Shown here: positions 36,857-44,290 of the stretch, piece by piece
Position numbering within the stretch: the stretch's first letter is position 1
Layout of the letters: each line of letters starts with the position of its first letter
Source of the DNA: Erysipelotrichaceae bacterium
GTDB taxonomy: Bacteria; Bacillota_I; Bacilli_A; Erysipelotrichales; Erysipelotrichaceae
DNA length: 64,000 nucleotides
Assembly (NCBI GenBank): GCA_017432005.1
Contig: JAFRKA010000015.1
Location: forward strand, 62,001 to 126,000
Direction: 5' to 3'
The notes under the pieces: generated by a model
What the model was told of the DNA's origin: nothing
Databases searched by the model: none
The model's input: only the letters and a program-made list of their open reading frames with translations
Position numbers and translations under genes: made by a program

Positions 36857-37443
36857 CTACATATTGATTATTATCGTCGAATACCGGGCGGTACATTGTA
36901 AAAAATTCTGCTTCTTCTGTCTCTCTACCGGTTTTCTATGTTTTGATAACACATCACAGAACCTTTCACAGGACGATATACTCAATTTATCAAATCCATA
37001 TGCTATGAATTGGGCCAGATTTTCCTGATTGATTTCTGCTTCTTCACATAGTTTAAAACTGGAGTATCAGTGACTCTTAGTTCATTTTCAAAATAAGAAC
37101 GATATTGTTCTTTGGAAGCAGAATGTGCATTGGTTTTTTCAAGATATGCTTCATATCCTTGGCGAACTTTATAAAACTCGAGATGCTCTTGATCATTCAT
37201 TAGCATCAGATCATGAGGATTTGCAGACAGAGAAACATGAGAAGCCCGTTCTGTATATTTCTAATCACTGTTGTTATAGAAAACATTCATTGATCCATAA
37301 TAATATGCATATACCAGAACATAAGGAAAAGAGATCCAATTCATATTCTTACAGAAAGTGGATAGTCTGTAATTATCTGAATTGGTCATTTTTTTGATCT
37401 GCCTTTTTAGATACGCTTTGAAACTAAGTTTTCTACCTGCCAT
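36857..37443 (-). pseudogene. Broken gene, possible HTH-ended Bacillota protein
   Basis: On the minus strand a frame opens with MAGRKLSFKAYLKRQIKK at 37443, meets an in-frame TAG at 37261-37263, and continues in the same frame to 37003. A -1/+2 shift near 37020 then continues as NLAQFIAYGFDKLSIS and on to a TAG at 36857. One nonsense codon plus one frameshift would join about 195 codons. The first 18 residues resemble a widespread Bacillota family (LSFKAYLRxYV start, helix-turn-helix end). The family call is uncertain; the shared frame across the stop is directly visible. It fills most of the otherwise gene-free 36.7-37.6 kb stretch, the rest of which is AT-rich with nothing else recognisable. 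Confidence 0.5.
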
Positions 37444-37589
37444 AATAATCTGTTATCAAGAAAACTGAAATCTTCTTCATAAATCTAGAACACTATATTT
37501 TTACTAAAAAATTAGTTTTTATATAAAAAATATTTTGAAAGGTATTAATTCAGCGTGATTGTCAAACTTTCAATTTAATTATTAAAGCC

Positions 37590-37595
37590 TATAAT
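37590..37595 (+). promoter_or_regulatory. -10 box of the MATE gene, leaderless
   Basis: TATAAT followed by GTAA and tandem ATGs at 37600 and 37603. The second ATG, 7 bases away, fits a leaderless start best. CTTTCA at 37567-37572 is a weak -35. Confidence 0.6.
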
Positions 37596-37602
37596 GTAAA
37601 TG

Positions 37603-38967
37603 ATGAAAAAACGATCTGTTGATTTTCTGGAAGGAAGTCTTTTCAGAAATGTACTTGTATTTACGATACCTCTGATCCTGTCAGGTGTTTTACAGTTACT
37701 GTTCAATGCCATAGACATGGTCGTTGTCGGCAAGTTTTCCGGATCGACTTCCATGGCTGCTGTCAGCTCAACAGGATCGTTGATCAATCTGATCACCAAT
37801 CTGTTTATCGGTCTTTCGATCGGCAGTTCTGTTGCGATCGCCAAACGTATCGGCAAAAGAGATTATGACGGTGTATCGAAGGCTGTACATACATCCATAA
37901 GTATCGCGTTCACTGCGGGTCTTTTTCTGACGGTGATCGGTATCGTCTTCTGTAGAGTCTTTCTGGAGATGATGAATTCACCGGAAGATGTCATCGATCT
38001 CAGTACCACTTATCTGCGTTTCTATTTCACCGGTATGCTTGGAACGATGGTGTATAACTTCTCCAGCGCGATCTTAAGAGCGCGTGGTGATACAAAAAGA
38101 CCGCTGATAGCTCTAACGATCGCCGGAGTGCTCAATGCTCTGCTGAATCTGTTTTTCGTTATCGTACTCAAGATAGATGTGGCCGGAGTCGGATTGGCCA
38201 GTTCGCTGTCTTCATATGTATCTGCAATCTTGGTCCTTTTGGTGCTGATCAAAGATGAAGGACCTATGCAACTTGATATCAGGCATCTGAATGTCGATGT
38301 CGAAGCGATGAAGGATATCGCGATCGTCGGCGTACCGGCCGGTATCCAGTCGACTGTCTTCTCCTTGAGTAATGTCGCTGTACAGTCATCAGTCAATGAA
38401 TTCGGCAGGATCGTCATGGCCGGTAACGGAGCGGCTGCTTCGATCGGCGATTTCGTCTACAACATCATGAATTCATTCTCACAATCGTGTCTGACTTTCA
38501 CTTCCCAGAATGTCGGTGCTGGCAAATATAAAAGGATCGGAAAGATCCTGGCTACCTGTCTTTGTCTTGTGACCATATTCGGAATCGTCTTTGGTATGGG
38601 TTCCTATATCTTCGCTGATCCGCTCTTACATATATATTCTGATGATCCGGAAGTCATTGCCGCCGGTATCACAAGACTGGGTATCTTCAACAGACCTTAT
38701 TTCCTCTGCGGCATCATGGATGTCATGGTCGGATCCTTGAGAGGCATGGGGTCTTCGCTCGTACCGATGATCGTCTCTCTTCTGGGAGCGTGTCTTTTCC
38801 GTCTGGTATGGATCGCAACTTATTTCCGTGTCCATCATACGATCGAAGTATTGTATTATTCATATCCGCTCAGCTGGACGATAACTGGTCTTGTTCATAT
38901 GCTGACCTTTATAATTGTATATAGAAGACTTATCCGCAGGCAGCATGGAAAGAAACACAATGACTGA
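37603..38967 (+). CDS. MATE family efflux transporter
   Basis: A 12-helix multidrug/toxin exporter, usually driven by sodium or protons. 454 residues, two homologous halves. Seen: the N-terminal [24 protein letters not shown] and the mid-protein [22 protein letters not shown], both typical of bacterial MATE proteins. The substrate cannot be predicted. Its 3' end overlaps the HTH gene by 8 bases. Confidence 0.92.
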   Translation: MKKRSVDFLEGSLFRNVLVFTIPLILSGVLQLLFNAIDMVVVGKFSGSTSMAAVSSTGSLINLITNLFIGLSIGSSVAIAKRIGKRDYDGVSKAVHTSISIAFTAGLFLTVIGIVFCRVFLEMMNSPEDVIDLSTTYLRFYFTGMLGTMVYNFSSAILRARGDTKRPLIALTIAGVLNALLNLFFVIVLKIDVAGVGLASSLSSYVSAILVLLVLIKDEGPMQLDIRHLNVDVEAMKDIAIVGVPAGIQSTVFSLSNVAVQSSVNEFGRIVMAGNGAAASIGDFVYNIMNSFSQSCLTFTSQNVGAGKYKRIGKILATCLCLVTIFGIVFGMGSYIFADPLLHIYSDDPEVIAAGITRLGIFNRPYFLCGIMDVMVGSLRGMGSSLVPMIVSLLGACLFRLVWIATYFRVHHTIEVLYYSYPLSWTITGLVHMLTFIIVYRRLIRRQHGKKHND

Positions 38968-39457
38968 TAAAGAACTTTTAAAAGATATTCAGAACTATCT
39001 CGACAGGTATTATCATGAAGAGACTTTTCATCTGTATTCTTCTGCCAAGGAATGTGCTGCTGAAGATGTGGCATATGATCTTGAAGAATCGGGATATGAT
39101 GATATCATCATCGATCTGGATGAATCGTTCTCCCGGAGTGTTCTGAAACTCATCGATGAGAAAGGCATGAGCGACGTGGAGTGTTACAATGCCGCCAATA
39201 TGGACAGAAGGCTCTTCTCCAAACTCAGAAACGACGATTACCGTCCCAGCAAGCAGACAGCACTGTCGCTGTGTATCGCTCTGAAGCTCGATCTGCAGCA
39301 GACGGAGGATCTTCTCAAGAAAGCCGGTTACGCCCTTTCTCATTCGAATAAAGCTGATGTCATCGTCGAGTATTTTATCAAGAAAGGGATCTATGATATC
39401 AGGCAGATCGATGAAGCCCTGCTGGCCTTCGATCAGCGGACACTAAGTTCCTACTGA
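38960..39457 (+). CDS. Helix-turn-helix protein of a conserved HTH-VWA pair
   Basis: 165 residues. The first 70 contain an alpha-helical region with [20 protein letters not shown]. The centre ([33 protein letters not shown]) is an XRE-like helix-turn-helix, and the end is helical with [18 protein letters not shown] recognise this as a Bacillota family that is often beside a VWA protein like the next gene. GGAAAG lies 8 bases before the chosen ATG; earlier ATGs fall inside the MATE gene. Function of the pair is not known to me. Confidence 0.75.
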   Translation: MTDKELLKDIQNYLDRYYHEETFHLYSSAKECAAEDVAYDLEESGYDDIIIDLDESFSRSVLKLIDEKGMSDVECYNAANMDRRLFSKLRNDDYRPSKQTALSLCIALKLDLQQTEDLLKKAGYALSHSNKADVIVEYFIKKGIYDIRQIDEALLAFDQRTLSSY

Positions 39458-39500
39458 TGTCGCTTTCAAAGCGACCTGTAAAAGCTTTCCATAACTTATG

Positions 39501-39530
39501 ATGTGATCGTAGAAATACGGTCACATTTTA
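39501..39530 (+). terminator. Hairpin between the HTH and VWA genes
   Basis: 10-bp stem ATGTGATCGT/ACGGTCACAT (one G-T pair), loop AGAAAT, then TTTTA. It may be a terminator or attenuator. A second 7-bp hairpin without a T-run precedes it at 39459-39475. Confidence 0.5.
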
Positions 39531-39546
39531 AAGGAGGAAAGAAAAA

Positions 39547-40188
39547 ATGAAGAAAGATCTTACTGAACTCGTATTTATCCTTGACAGGAGCGGATCGATG
39601 TCCGGACTGGAAAAGGACTGTGTCGGAGGATTCAATTCCATGCTGAAGAAACAGAAGGCAGTCAAAGGTAATTGCCTGGTCTCCTGTGTGCTCTTCAACA
39701 ACGACAGCGAAGTGATCTATGACAGAGTCGATCTCAAAAAGATCAGAAATATGAAGGAAAGCGATTATTTTGCGACAGGCTGTACAGCCTTGATCGATGC
39801 AATGGGCAACAGTATAAAACACATTGAAAGAGTCCATCGTTATATCAGGAAAGAAGACGTTCCTGAACATACTGTCTTTGTGATCACGACTGACGGTATG
39901 GAGAACGCTTCGAAGAAGTATTCGTCATCCGAAGTGAAGAAGATGGTAGAGAAACACAAGGAGGAAGGCTGGGAGTTCATCTTCCTGGCAGCCAATATCG
40001 ATGCGGTAGAAACGACTAAAGAATACGGTATCGATGAAGAAAGAGCCGTGGAATTCCACAATGATGCGAAAGGATATAAAAAGAATTATAAAGCCATTTC
40101 GGATGCACTGTGTGAGATGAGAGAATGCGGATGCATCTCTGATGACTGGGCTGAGGAGATAAAAGAGGATTACAGGCAGAGAGCCTGA
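39547..40188 (+). CDS. VWA domain protein
   Basis: 213 residues, a stand-alone von Willebrand A domain with an intact metal site: DRSGSMSG near the N-terminus, the Thr in GCTALIDA, and TDGMENAS. No signal or membrane segment, so it is cytoplasmic. AAGGAGG is 9 bases before the ATG. It probably binds a protein partner through Mg2+; the neighbouring HTH protein is the obvious candidate. Confidence 0.87.
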   Translation: MKKDLTELVFILDRSGSMSGLEKDCVGGFNSMLKKQKAVKGNCLVSCVLFNNDSEVIYDRVDLKKIRNMKESDYFATGCTALIDAMGNSIKHIERVHRYIRKEDVPEHTVFVITTDGMENASKKYSSSEVKKMVEKHKEEGWEFIFLAANIDAVETTKEYGIDEERAVEFHNDAKGYKKNYKAISDALCEMRECGCISDDWAEEIKEDYRQRA

Positions 40189-40210
40189 AGGATATTGAAG
40201 CGGGGCAAAA

Positions 40211-40221
40211 TATAATATAAT
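40211..40221 (+). promoter_or_regulatory. Overlapping -10 boxes of the 40245 gene
   Basis: Two overlapping TATAAT hexamers (40211-40216 and 40216-40221). AAAGG lies 9 bases before the ATG at 40245. Confidence 0.55.
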
Positions 40222-40244
40222 AGTATCTGGAAAGGTAGAAGAGG

Positions 40245-40721
40245 ATGCTTAAAAACAACATTAAGGAACTCAACGGAAATGACGACTGGCTCGCTAAAGA
40301 GCTGGAAAGAGAAAGCCGTGTCTCGGCCTGGGATTTTGATGAGGCCAGGATCCTGCGCAATGAACACGCGGAGAACTGCGATGTCAGAGCAGTCGCTGAT
40401 GAACATCATCAGAAGCATATGGGCACATACAGGCCCAAACCGACAGCTCAGGATACGCTGTGGATGACGCTGGCTATCTTCTTTACGGTCTTTCTGATCA
40501 TCTTCAATACGATGCTGGAGATACATGAATATCTGGCACCGATCCTGCTGTTCCTGTGTATCAACCCGGGCATCTTCATCTGGCTTCTGGTCACCAAGCG
40601 GATGCCGACCAAACGCTACTATATCACGGTCATCCTGCTGGCGATCCTGATGGAACTGTTCTCTATATCATCAGATCCATACTTACGTTTCCGATTTTTC
40701 AGATATTTTGGGAGGTTATAA
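40245..40721 (+). CDS. Small membrane protein upstream of the SPFH gene
   Basis: 158 residues: a charged, soluble N-terminal half (about 1-70) and two or three membrane helices after it, ending FRFFRYFGRL. No family recognised. The ribosome site of the SPFH gene is inside its last codons, so the two are co-expressed. In many bacteria SPFH proteins pair with NfeD-type membrane proteins; this one may fill that place but has no NfeD motif that I can see. Confidence 0.7.
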   Translation: MLKNNIKELNGNDDWLAKELERESRVSAWDFDEARILRNEHAENCDVRAVADEHHQKHMGTYRPKPTAQDTLWMTLAIFFTVFLIIFNTMLEIHEYLAPILLFLCINPGIFIWLLVTKRMPTKRYYITVILLAILMELFSISSDPYLRFRFFRYFGRL

Positions 40722-40723
40722 AC

Positions 40724-41608
40724 ATGAAAACAATCATTATCCTGATCATTCTGGCGATCATCGTCGCCTCAGTGCTGCTCTCCTGCCTGTGCATCGTTCC
40801 TCAGGGCAATGCCTGGGTCATTGAAAGACTCGGTAAGTATTCTGCCACCTGGCAGGCCGGTATGCATATCAAGACACCGCTGATTGAAAGAGTTGCCAGA
40901 AAGATCTCACTGAAGGAACAGGTCGCTGACTTTGAACCTCAGTCAGTTATCACCAAGGATAACGTTACGATGAATGTCGACTCTGTCGTCTATTTCAAAG
41001 TCCTCGATCCTCAGGCTCTGACTTATGGCGTTGAAAGACCGATCGCAGCCATTGAAAACCTGTGTGCTACGACGCTAAGAAACGTCATCGGTTCAATGAC
41101 GCTCGATGAGACTCTGACCAGCCGTGAACATATCAACTCTGAAACGATCAAGGTCCTCGATGAAGCCACCAACAAGTGGGGCATCGATATCACCCGTGTG
41201 GAAGTTCAGAACATCACTCCACCGAAATCCATTCAGGAAGCTATGGAGAAGCAGATGAAGGCTGAACGTGAAAAGAGAGCTGTCATCCTGACGGCTGAAG
41301 GTGAGAAGCAGTCTGCGATCACCAGAGCTGAAGGTGAAAAGGAATCAGCTATCTTAAGAGCTGATGCGATCAGAGAAGAAAGGATCAGAACGGCTCAGGG
41401 TGAAGCTGAAGCTATCGCCGCTGTGGCAGAAGCCAAGGCTAAAGCAATCCAGCTGGTCAATGATTCAAAGCCATCTAAGGAATATCTCTCGATCAGAGCT
41501 ATGGAAGCTTCTGAGAAGATGGCTGACGGTCAGGCCAGCAAGATCATCGTTCCGTCCAATCTGCAGGATGTGACGAGCTGGGCTACGATCTTCAAAGAGA
41601 GCAAATAG
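40724..41608 (+). CDS. SPFH (stomatin-like) membrane scaffold protein
   Basis: 294 residues: one N-terminal helix, then an SPFH/Band 7 domain (VPQGNAWVIERLGKYSATW, SVVYFKVLDP, TLRNVIGSMTLDE), then a long Glu/Ala-rich coiled coil (AEGEKQSAI and repeats) and IIVPSNLQD. It is of the paraslipin type. These form oligomeric rings in membrane microdomains. GGGAGG lies 8 bases before the ATG; an earlier in-frame start lies in the previous gene. Confidence 0.93.
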   Translation: MKTIIILIILAIIVASVLLSCLCIVPQGNAWVIERLGKYSATWQAGMHIKTPLIERVARKISLKEQVADFEPQSVITKDNVTMNVDSVVYFKVLDPQALTYGVERPIAAIENLCATTLRNVIGSMTLDETLTSREHINSETIKVLDEATNKWGIDITRVEVQNITPPKSIQEAMEKQMKAEREKRAVILTAEGEKQSAITRAEGEKESAILRADAIREERIRTAQGEAEAIAAVAEAKAKAIQLVNDSKPSKEYLSIRAMEASEKMADGQASKIIVPSNLQDVTSWATIFKESK

Positions 41609-41629
41609 TCCATTTACGATCATTCACTG

Positions 41630-41655
41630 AAACTGCCTTAAAAAGGCAGTTTTAT
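41630..41655 (+). terminator. Terminator after the SPFH gene
   Basis: 8-bp stem AAACTGCC/GGCAGTTT with a 7-base loop and a T-rich tail. Confidence 0.85.
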
Positions 41656-41719
41656 TATGGTCAGCAAGAATACGGATAAAGAGCATTCACAAACTATCGA
41701 AGGAAAGCTCTATTCGCGT

Positions 41720-41725
41720 TATAAT
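41720..41725 (+). promoter_or_regulatory. -10 box of the DUF1232 operon
   Basis: TATAAT, 20 bases before the ATG at 41746; only a weak AAGAGA stands as a ribosome site. Confidence 0.5.
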
Positions 41726-41745
41726 AAATAGCAAGAGATACTGTT

Positions 41746-42120
41746 ATGGATTTACTTAAAATATCCGCTACCTTCAATATCTGTATGGAGAATGCCAAAA
41801 AGATGCTTCCCCGTAAAGATGAGGTGCTGAAAGTCCTGGATGAAGCAGAGAAGAAGATCGAAGCTTTTCCGGACGATCAGAAGGATGAGGAGAAGATGCC
41901 GCTGATGATCACGATGGTCCGTTCCTGTCTGAACGGTGAGTATCCGCTTAATAATGAGGATGCGATCGCAGCCGTTGTCGGGGCAGCACTGTATCTGAAT
42001 GAAGGAGATATCATTCCTGATGAGATACCGCTGATCGGTATCATGGATGATCTGGCTGTCATCGATCTGGCATACAAACACTGTACCAATGAAGTAAGTG
42101 CCTACAGGCTTTGGAAATAA
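41746..42120 (+). CDS. DUF1232 protein, copy 1
   Basis: 124 residues. The C-terminal part holds the DUF1232 (YkvA) core: AALYLNEGDIIPDEIPLIGIMDD, normally YL-x-P-x-DLIPD-x-IP-x-LG-x-DD. Here GDIIPDEIP replaces DLIPD. The charged N-terminal half is helical. Function of the family is unknown; members are small and often membrane-associated. The next gene is a paralogue. Confidence 0.8.
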   Translation: MDLLKISATFNICMENAKKMLPRKDEVLKVLDEAEKKIEAFPDDQKDEEKMPLMITMVRSCLNGEYPLNNEDAIAAVVGAALYLNEGDIIPDEIPLIGIMDDLAVIDLAYKHCTNEVSAYRLWK

Positions 42121-42139
42121 TAAGGAGGAAAATCTGATA

Positions 42140-42592
42140 ATGGAAGAAATCAAAATCGAAGAACTTCTGGGTCAATACTCAGAAAAAGCCAAGGAACTTC
42201 TGTCTGATGAAGGCAAAGTCGAGGAAGTCCTGAATGCTGCCGAGACCAAGCTCAAAGAGATCCCGAATGTCGGCGATCAGATCGCAAAACTGCCGCTGAT
42301 GTTCTCAATGATCCGTTCCTATGTGACCAAGGAATATACGGAAGTATCACCTAAGGTCGTAGCTTCAGTTGCAGGCGCTTTCCTGTATCTGATCAAGGGC
42401 AAGGATCTGATCCCTGACAAGATCCCAGTACTGGGCATCGTCGACGATCTGGCTGTCATCGCTCTGGCTCTCAAGCTCAACGAAAAAGAAGTTGATGCCT
42501 ATGGTGCTTGGCGCGAGGAAAAGCAGAACACGATCAGCAGAGAAGTCGTAGAACCGGAAGTTGAAGAAACAGAAACTGAAGGCGAAGCATAA
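42140..42592 (+). CDS. DUF1232 protein, copy 2
   Basis: 150 residues, same layout as copy 1 and similar along the whole length, with a better-conserved core (GKDLIPDKIPVLGIVDDLAV) and an extra acidic tail rich in Glu and Val. GGAGG lies 11 bases before the ATG at 42140; an upstream in-frame start falls inside copy 1. Tandem duplication followed by divergence is the simplest explanation. Confidence 0.83.
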   Translation: MEEIKIEELLGQYSEKAKELLSDEGKVEEVLNAAETKLKEIPNVGDQIAKLPLMFSMIRSYVTKEYTEVSPKVVASVAGAFLYLIKGKDLIPDKIPVLGIVDDLAVIALALKLNEKEVDAYGAWREEKQNTISREVVEPEVEETETEGEA

Positions 42593-42599
42593 GAAGACA

Positions 42600-42622
42600 G
42601 GCGCATGAAAATGCGCCCTTTT
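42600..42622 (+). terminator. Terminator after the DUF1232 pair
   Basis: 8-bp stem GGCGCAT-x-ATGCGCC with GAAA loop, then CTTTT. It ends only about 6 bases before the next ATG. Confidence 0.8.
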
Positions 42623-42627
42623 AAAAT

Positions 42628-43251
42628 ATGGAAATAAGACAGCACGCATTACTGTATGCATTGATCGCTAAGCACTGTCTTGAACGTTACGGCAGAGAAA
42701 AAGGTGAAGAACTGATCAGAAAGATCACCGTTCTTTACGGCAACACAAGAGGACAGCGCATGGCAGCACTGGCAAAACAAGACAACGAAGACACGGATCT
42801 GAATTCTTTTTTCATTCACGGCGAATGGAAAGGAAGAGATGGTGAAAACATTTCATCGATGTCATATGAAGATGATCATACCGTTTCGACTGTAACGGAA
42901 TGTGCCTGGTATGATACCTGGAAAGAATATGGCCTGCTGAATTACGGAACTTATTACTGCCGCTATATCGACAAGGCGATCTGTGAAGGTTTTGACGGTG
43001 ATTTCTCACTGGAAGTACAGAAGTCCATGGGTCAAGGTGACGATGAATGTATCTTCTGCTGGAACAGCAGTGCCGATAAAGGATATATCGATGATCAGAA
43101 GAAGATAGCTCAGGATAAATGGATCAGGGATTTTGATTTCCATTGTGAAGAACTGTATGCGTGCGCCAAAGAGATACTTAAAGATGATGAAAAGATCCTG
43201 GAACTGATCAGTAAAGATCTTGAGGATCTGAAGGAAGGAAAAGAAATATGA
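42628..43251 (+). CDS. L-2-amino-thiazoline-4-carboxylate hydrolase-like protein
   Basis: 207 residues. The opening ALIAKHCLERYGREKGEELIRK and YGNTRGQRMAALA match the ATC_hydrolase family (PF14196 by recognition), as does a later ECAWYDTWKEYG. The named reaction opens a thiazoline ring to S-carbamoyl-cysteine, but most family members are untested. The ATG lies 10 bases after a terminator with no ribosome site and with TAAAAT touching it, so how it is expressed is unclear; the real start may be further in. It overlaps the next gene by 4 bases. Confidence 0.65.
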   Translation: MEIRQHALLYALIAKHCLERYGREKGEELIRKITVLYGNTRGQRMAALAKQDNEDTDLNSFFIHGEWKGRDGENISSMSYEDDHTVSTVTECAWYDTWKEYGLLNYGTYYCRYIDKAICEGFDGDFSLEVQKSMGQGDDECIFCWNSSADKGYIDDQKKIAQDKWIRDFDFHCEELYACAKEILKDDEKILELISKDLEDLKEGKEI

Positions 43252-44099
43252 AGAAAGTGATAATGATACTGCTGCTGTTATTGTGTCTGTGTTCATGTGC
43301 AGCGGAAAATACAGAAAGCAGTGAAAGTCCTTCAGTGACACCACTGACCGATTCCTGGCGGGAAGGCATGGATGATTATGAACAGCTGGAGATCGCGCTG
43401 ATCGGCGGTATCAGTCCGGAGTTTTCTCTTGAAGATATCCTGAAAAGAGCCAGGGAAGAACTGGGACTTGAACTGATCAGCGAGATAGATGAGGATCATA
43501 TCGTTCAGGGTGAAAAGGCAGATCTGGAATATGTCTATCTGATCATTCCGGCAAAGGATACGGATCTGGCGATCGGCTCCCTCGATCCTTTACATGACTG
43601 CATGGACGAGATCTACTACATGGAAGAGAACAGCGCTCCTGTCATCTACATCGAAAGCACTGACGGCATGACGCCGCGCGGTCTCATCGAATGTGTCAGA
43701 CACAGAGGGAACGATTCCGATGTCACACACATGTATACCGGAAGAAATTACGGTACCGGTGCCCTGCGCACGGATTATCTGATGGGTGTCGTCGATATCA
43801 CGAGGTATCAGGAATTCACCTCCGGAGAGATCGGTTTCCTCGGTCAACTCGTCTTTGACTACATCTGTTATGATATCCCGGAGATCTCAGAGAAGATCCA
43901 GGTCGGTGAATATTCGGTCCATACGATGGATGAGATGATGCGTGAAGGAAAGATGTATCTTATCTACAGCATTACGGACGCAGACGGAAACGAACAGTGC
44001 CTGCTGGCAGTCAACTATGAAAGCAAGACGCGGGAATTCAGACTCCTGCAGACTTACGACATGGAGAACTGGTTCGAACCGGATACGGCTCAGGGATAG
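43248..44099 (+). CDS. Lipoprotein of unknown function
   Basis: 283 residues with lipobox LCSC near residues 14-17 and a Ser/Glu-rich linker after it. The mature part is soluble and acidic; no motif recognised. It is coupled to the ATC_hydrolase-like gene by ATGA overlap, with GGAAGG before the start. Confidence 0.8.
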   Translation: MKKVIMILLLLLCLCSCAAENTESSESPSVTPLTDSWREGMDDYEQLEIALIGGISPEFSLEDILKRAREELGLELISEIDEDHIVQGEKADLEYVYLIIPAKDTDLAIGSLDPLHDCMDEIYYMEENSAPVIYIESTDGMTPRGLIECVRHRGNDSDVTHMYTGRNYGTGALRTDYLMGVVDITRYQEFTSGEIGFLGQLVFDYICYDIPEISEKIQVGEYSVHTMDEMMREGKMYLIYSITDADGNEQCLLAVNYESKTREFRLLQTYDMENWFEPDTAQG

Positions 44100-44118
44100 A
44101 AAAAATCATAATCGGCGT

Positions 44119-44147
44119 TTGACGGATGTGATGTTAACGTTTACATT
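44119..44147 (+). promoter_or_regulatory. Probable promoter of glgA
   Basis: -35 TTGACG at 44119-44124, a 17-base spacer and TACATT at 44142-44147. The -10 is weak, and the spacer and -10 are overlapped by the cre-like site. Confidence 0.5.
44132..44145 (+). promoter_or_regulatory. cre-like catabolite site
   Basis: TGTTAACGTTTACA matches the CcpA operator consensus TGWAANCGNTNWCA at all but one position. Overlapping the promoter suggests repression of glgA by carbon catabolite control. Confidence 0.6.
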
Positions 44148-44220
44148 AAGGACAAGTTGCAGAAAATGCGCTGTTTAGCAGTCAAACATGCCTAAATAAG
44201 CAAAATACATGCGATAATAT

Positions 44221-44270
44221 AACTGTCAGAAGAATCTGAATATTTATCAGAACATTGACAGTTTTTTATT
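44221..44270 (+). terminator. Attenuator-like terminator in the glgA leader
   Basis: Outer stem AACTGTCA/TGACAGTT, inner stem TCTGA/TCAGA, then TTTTTT, ending about 24 bases before glgA. A terminator this close in a 5' leader suggests regulated readthrough. Confidence 0.65.
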
Positions 44271-44290
44271 AAATTACGGGGGTTTGAATA

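Noticed and set aside
37125-37397. 90-codon plus-strand frame
   Set aside because: Shadow of the broken minus-strand gene; no ribosome site.
42622-42627. TAAAAT as promoter of the ATC_hydrolase-like gene
   Set aside because: It touches the ATG, so transcription would begin inside the gene.
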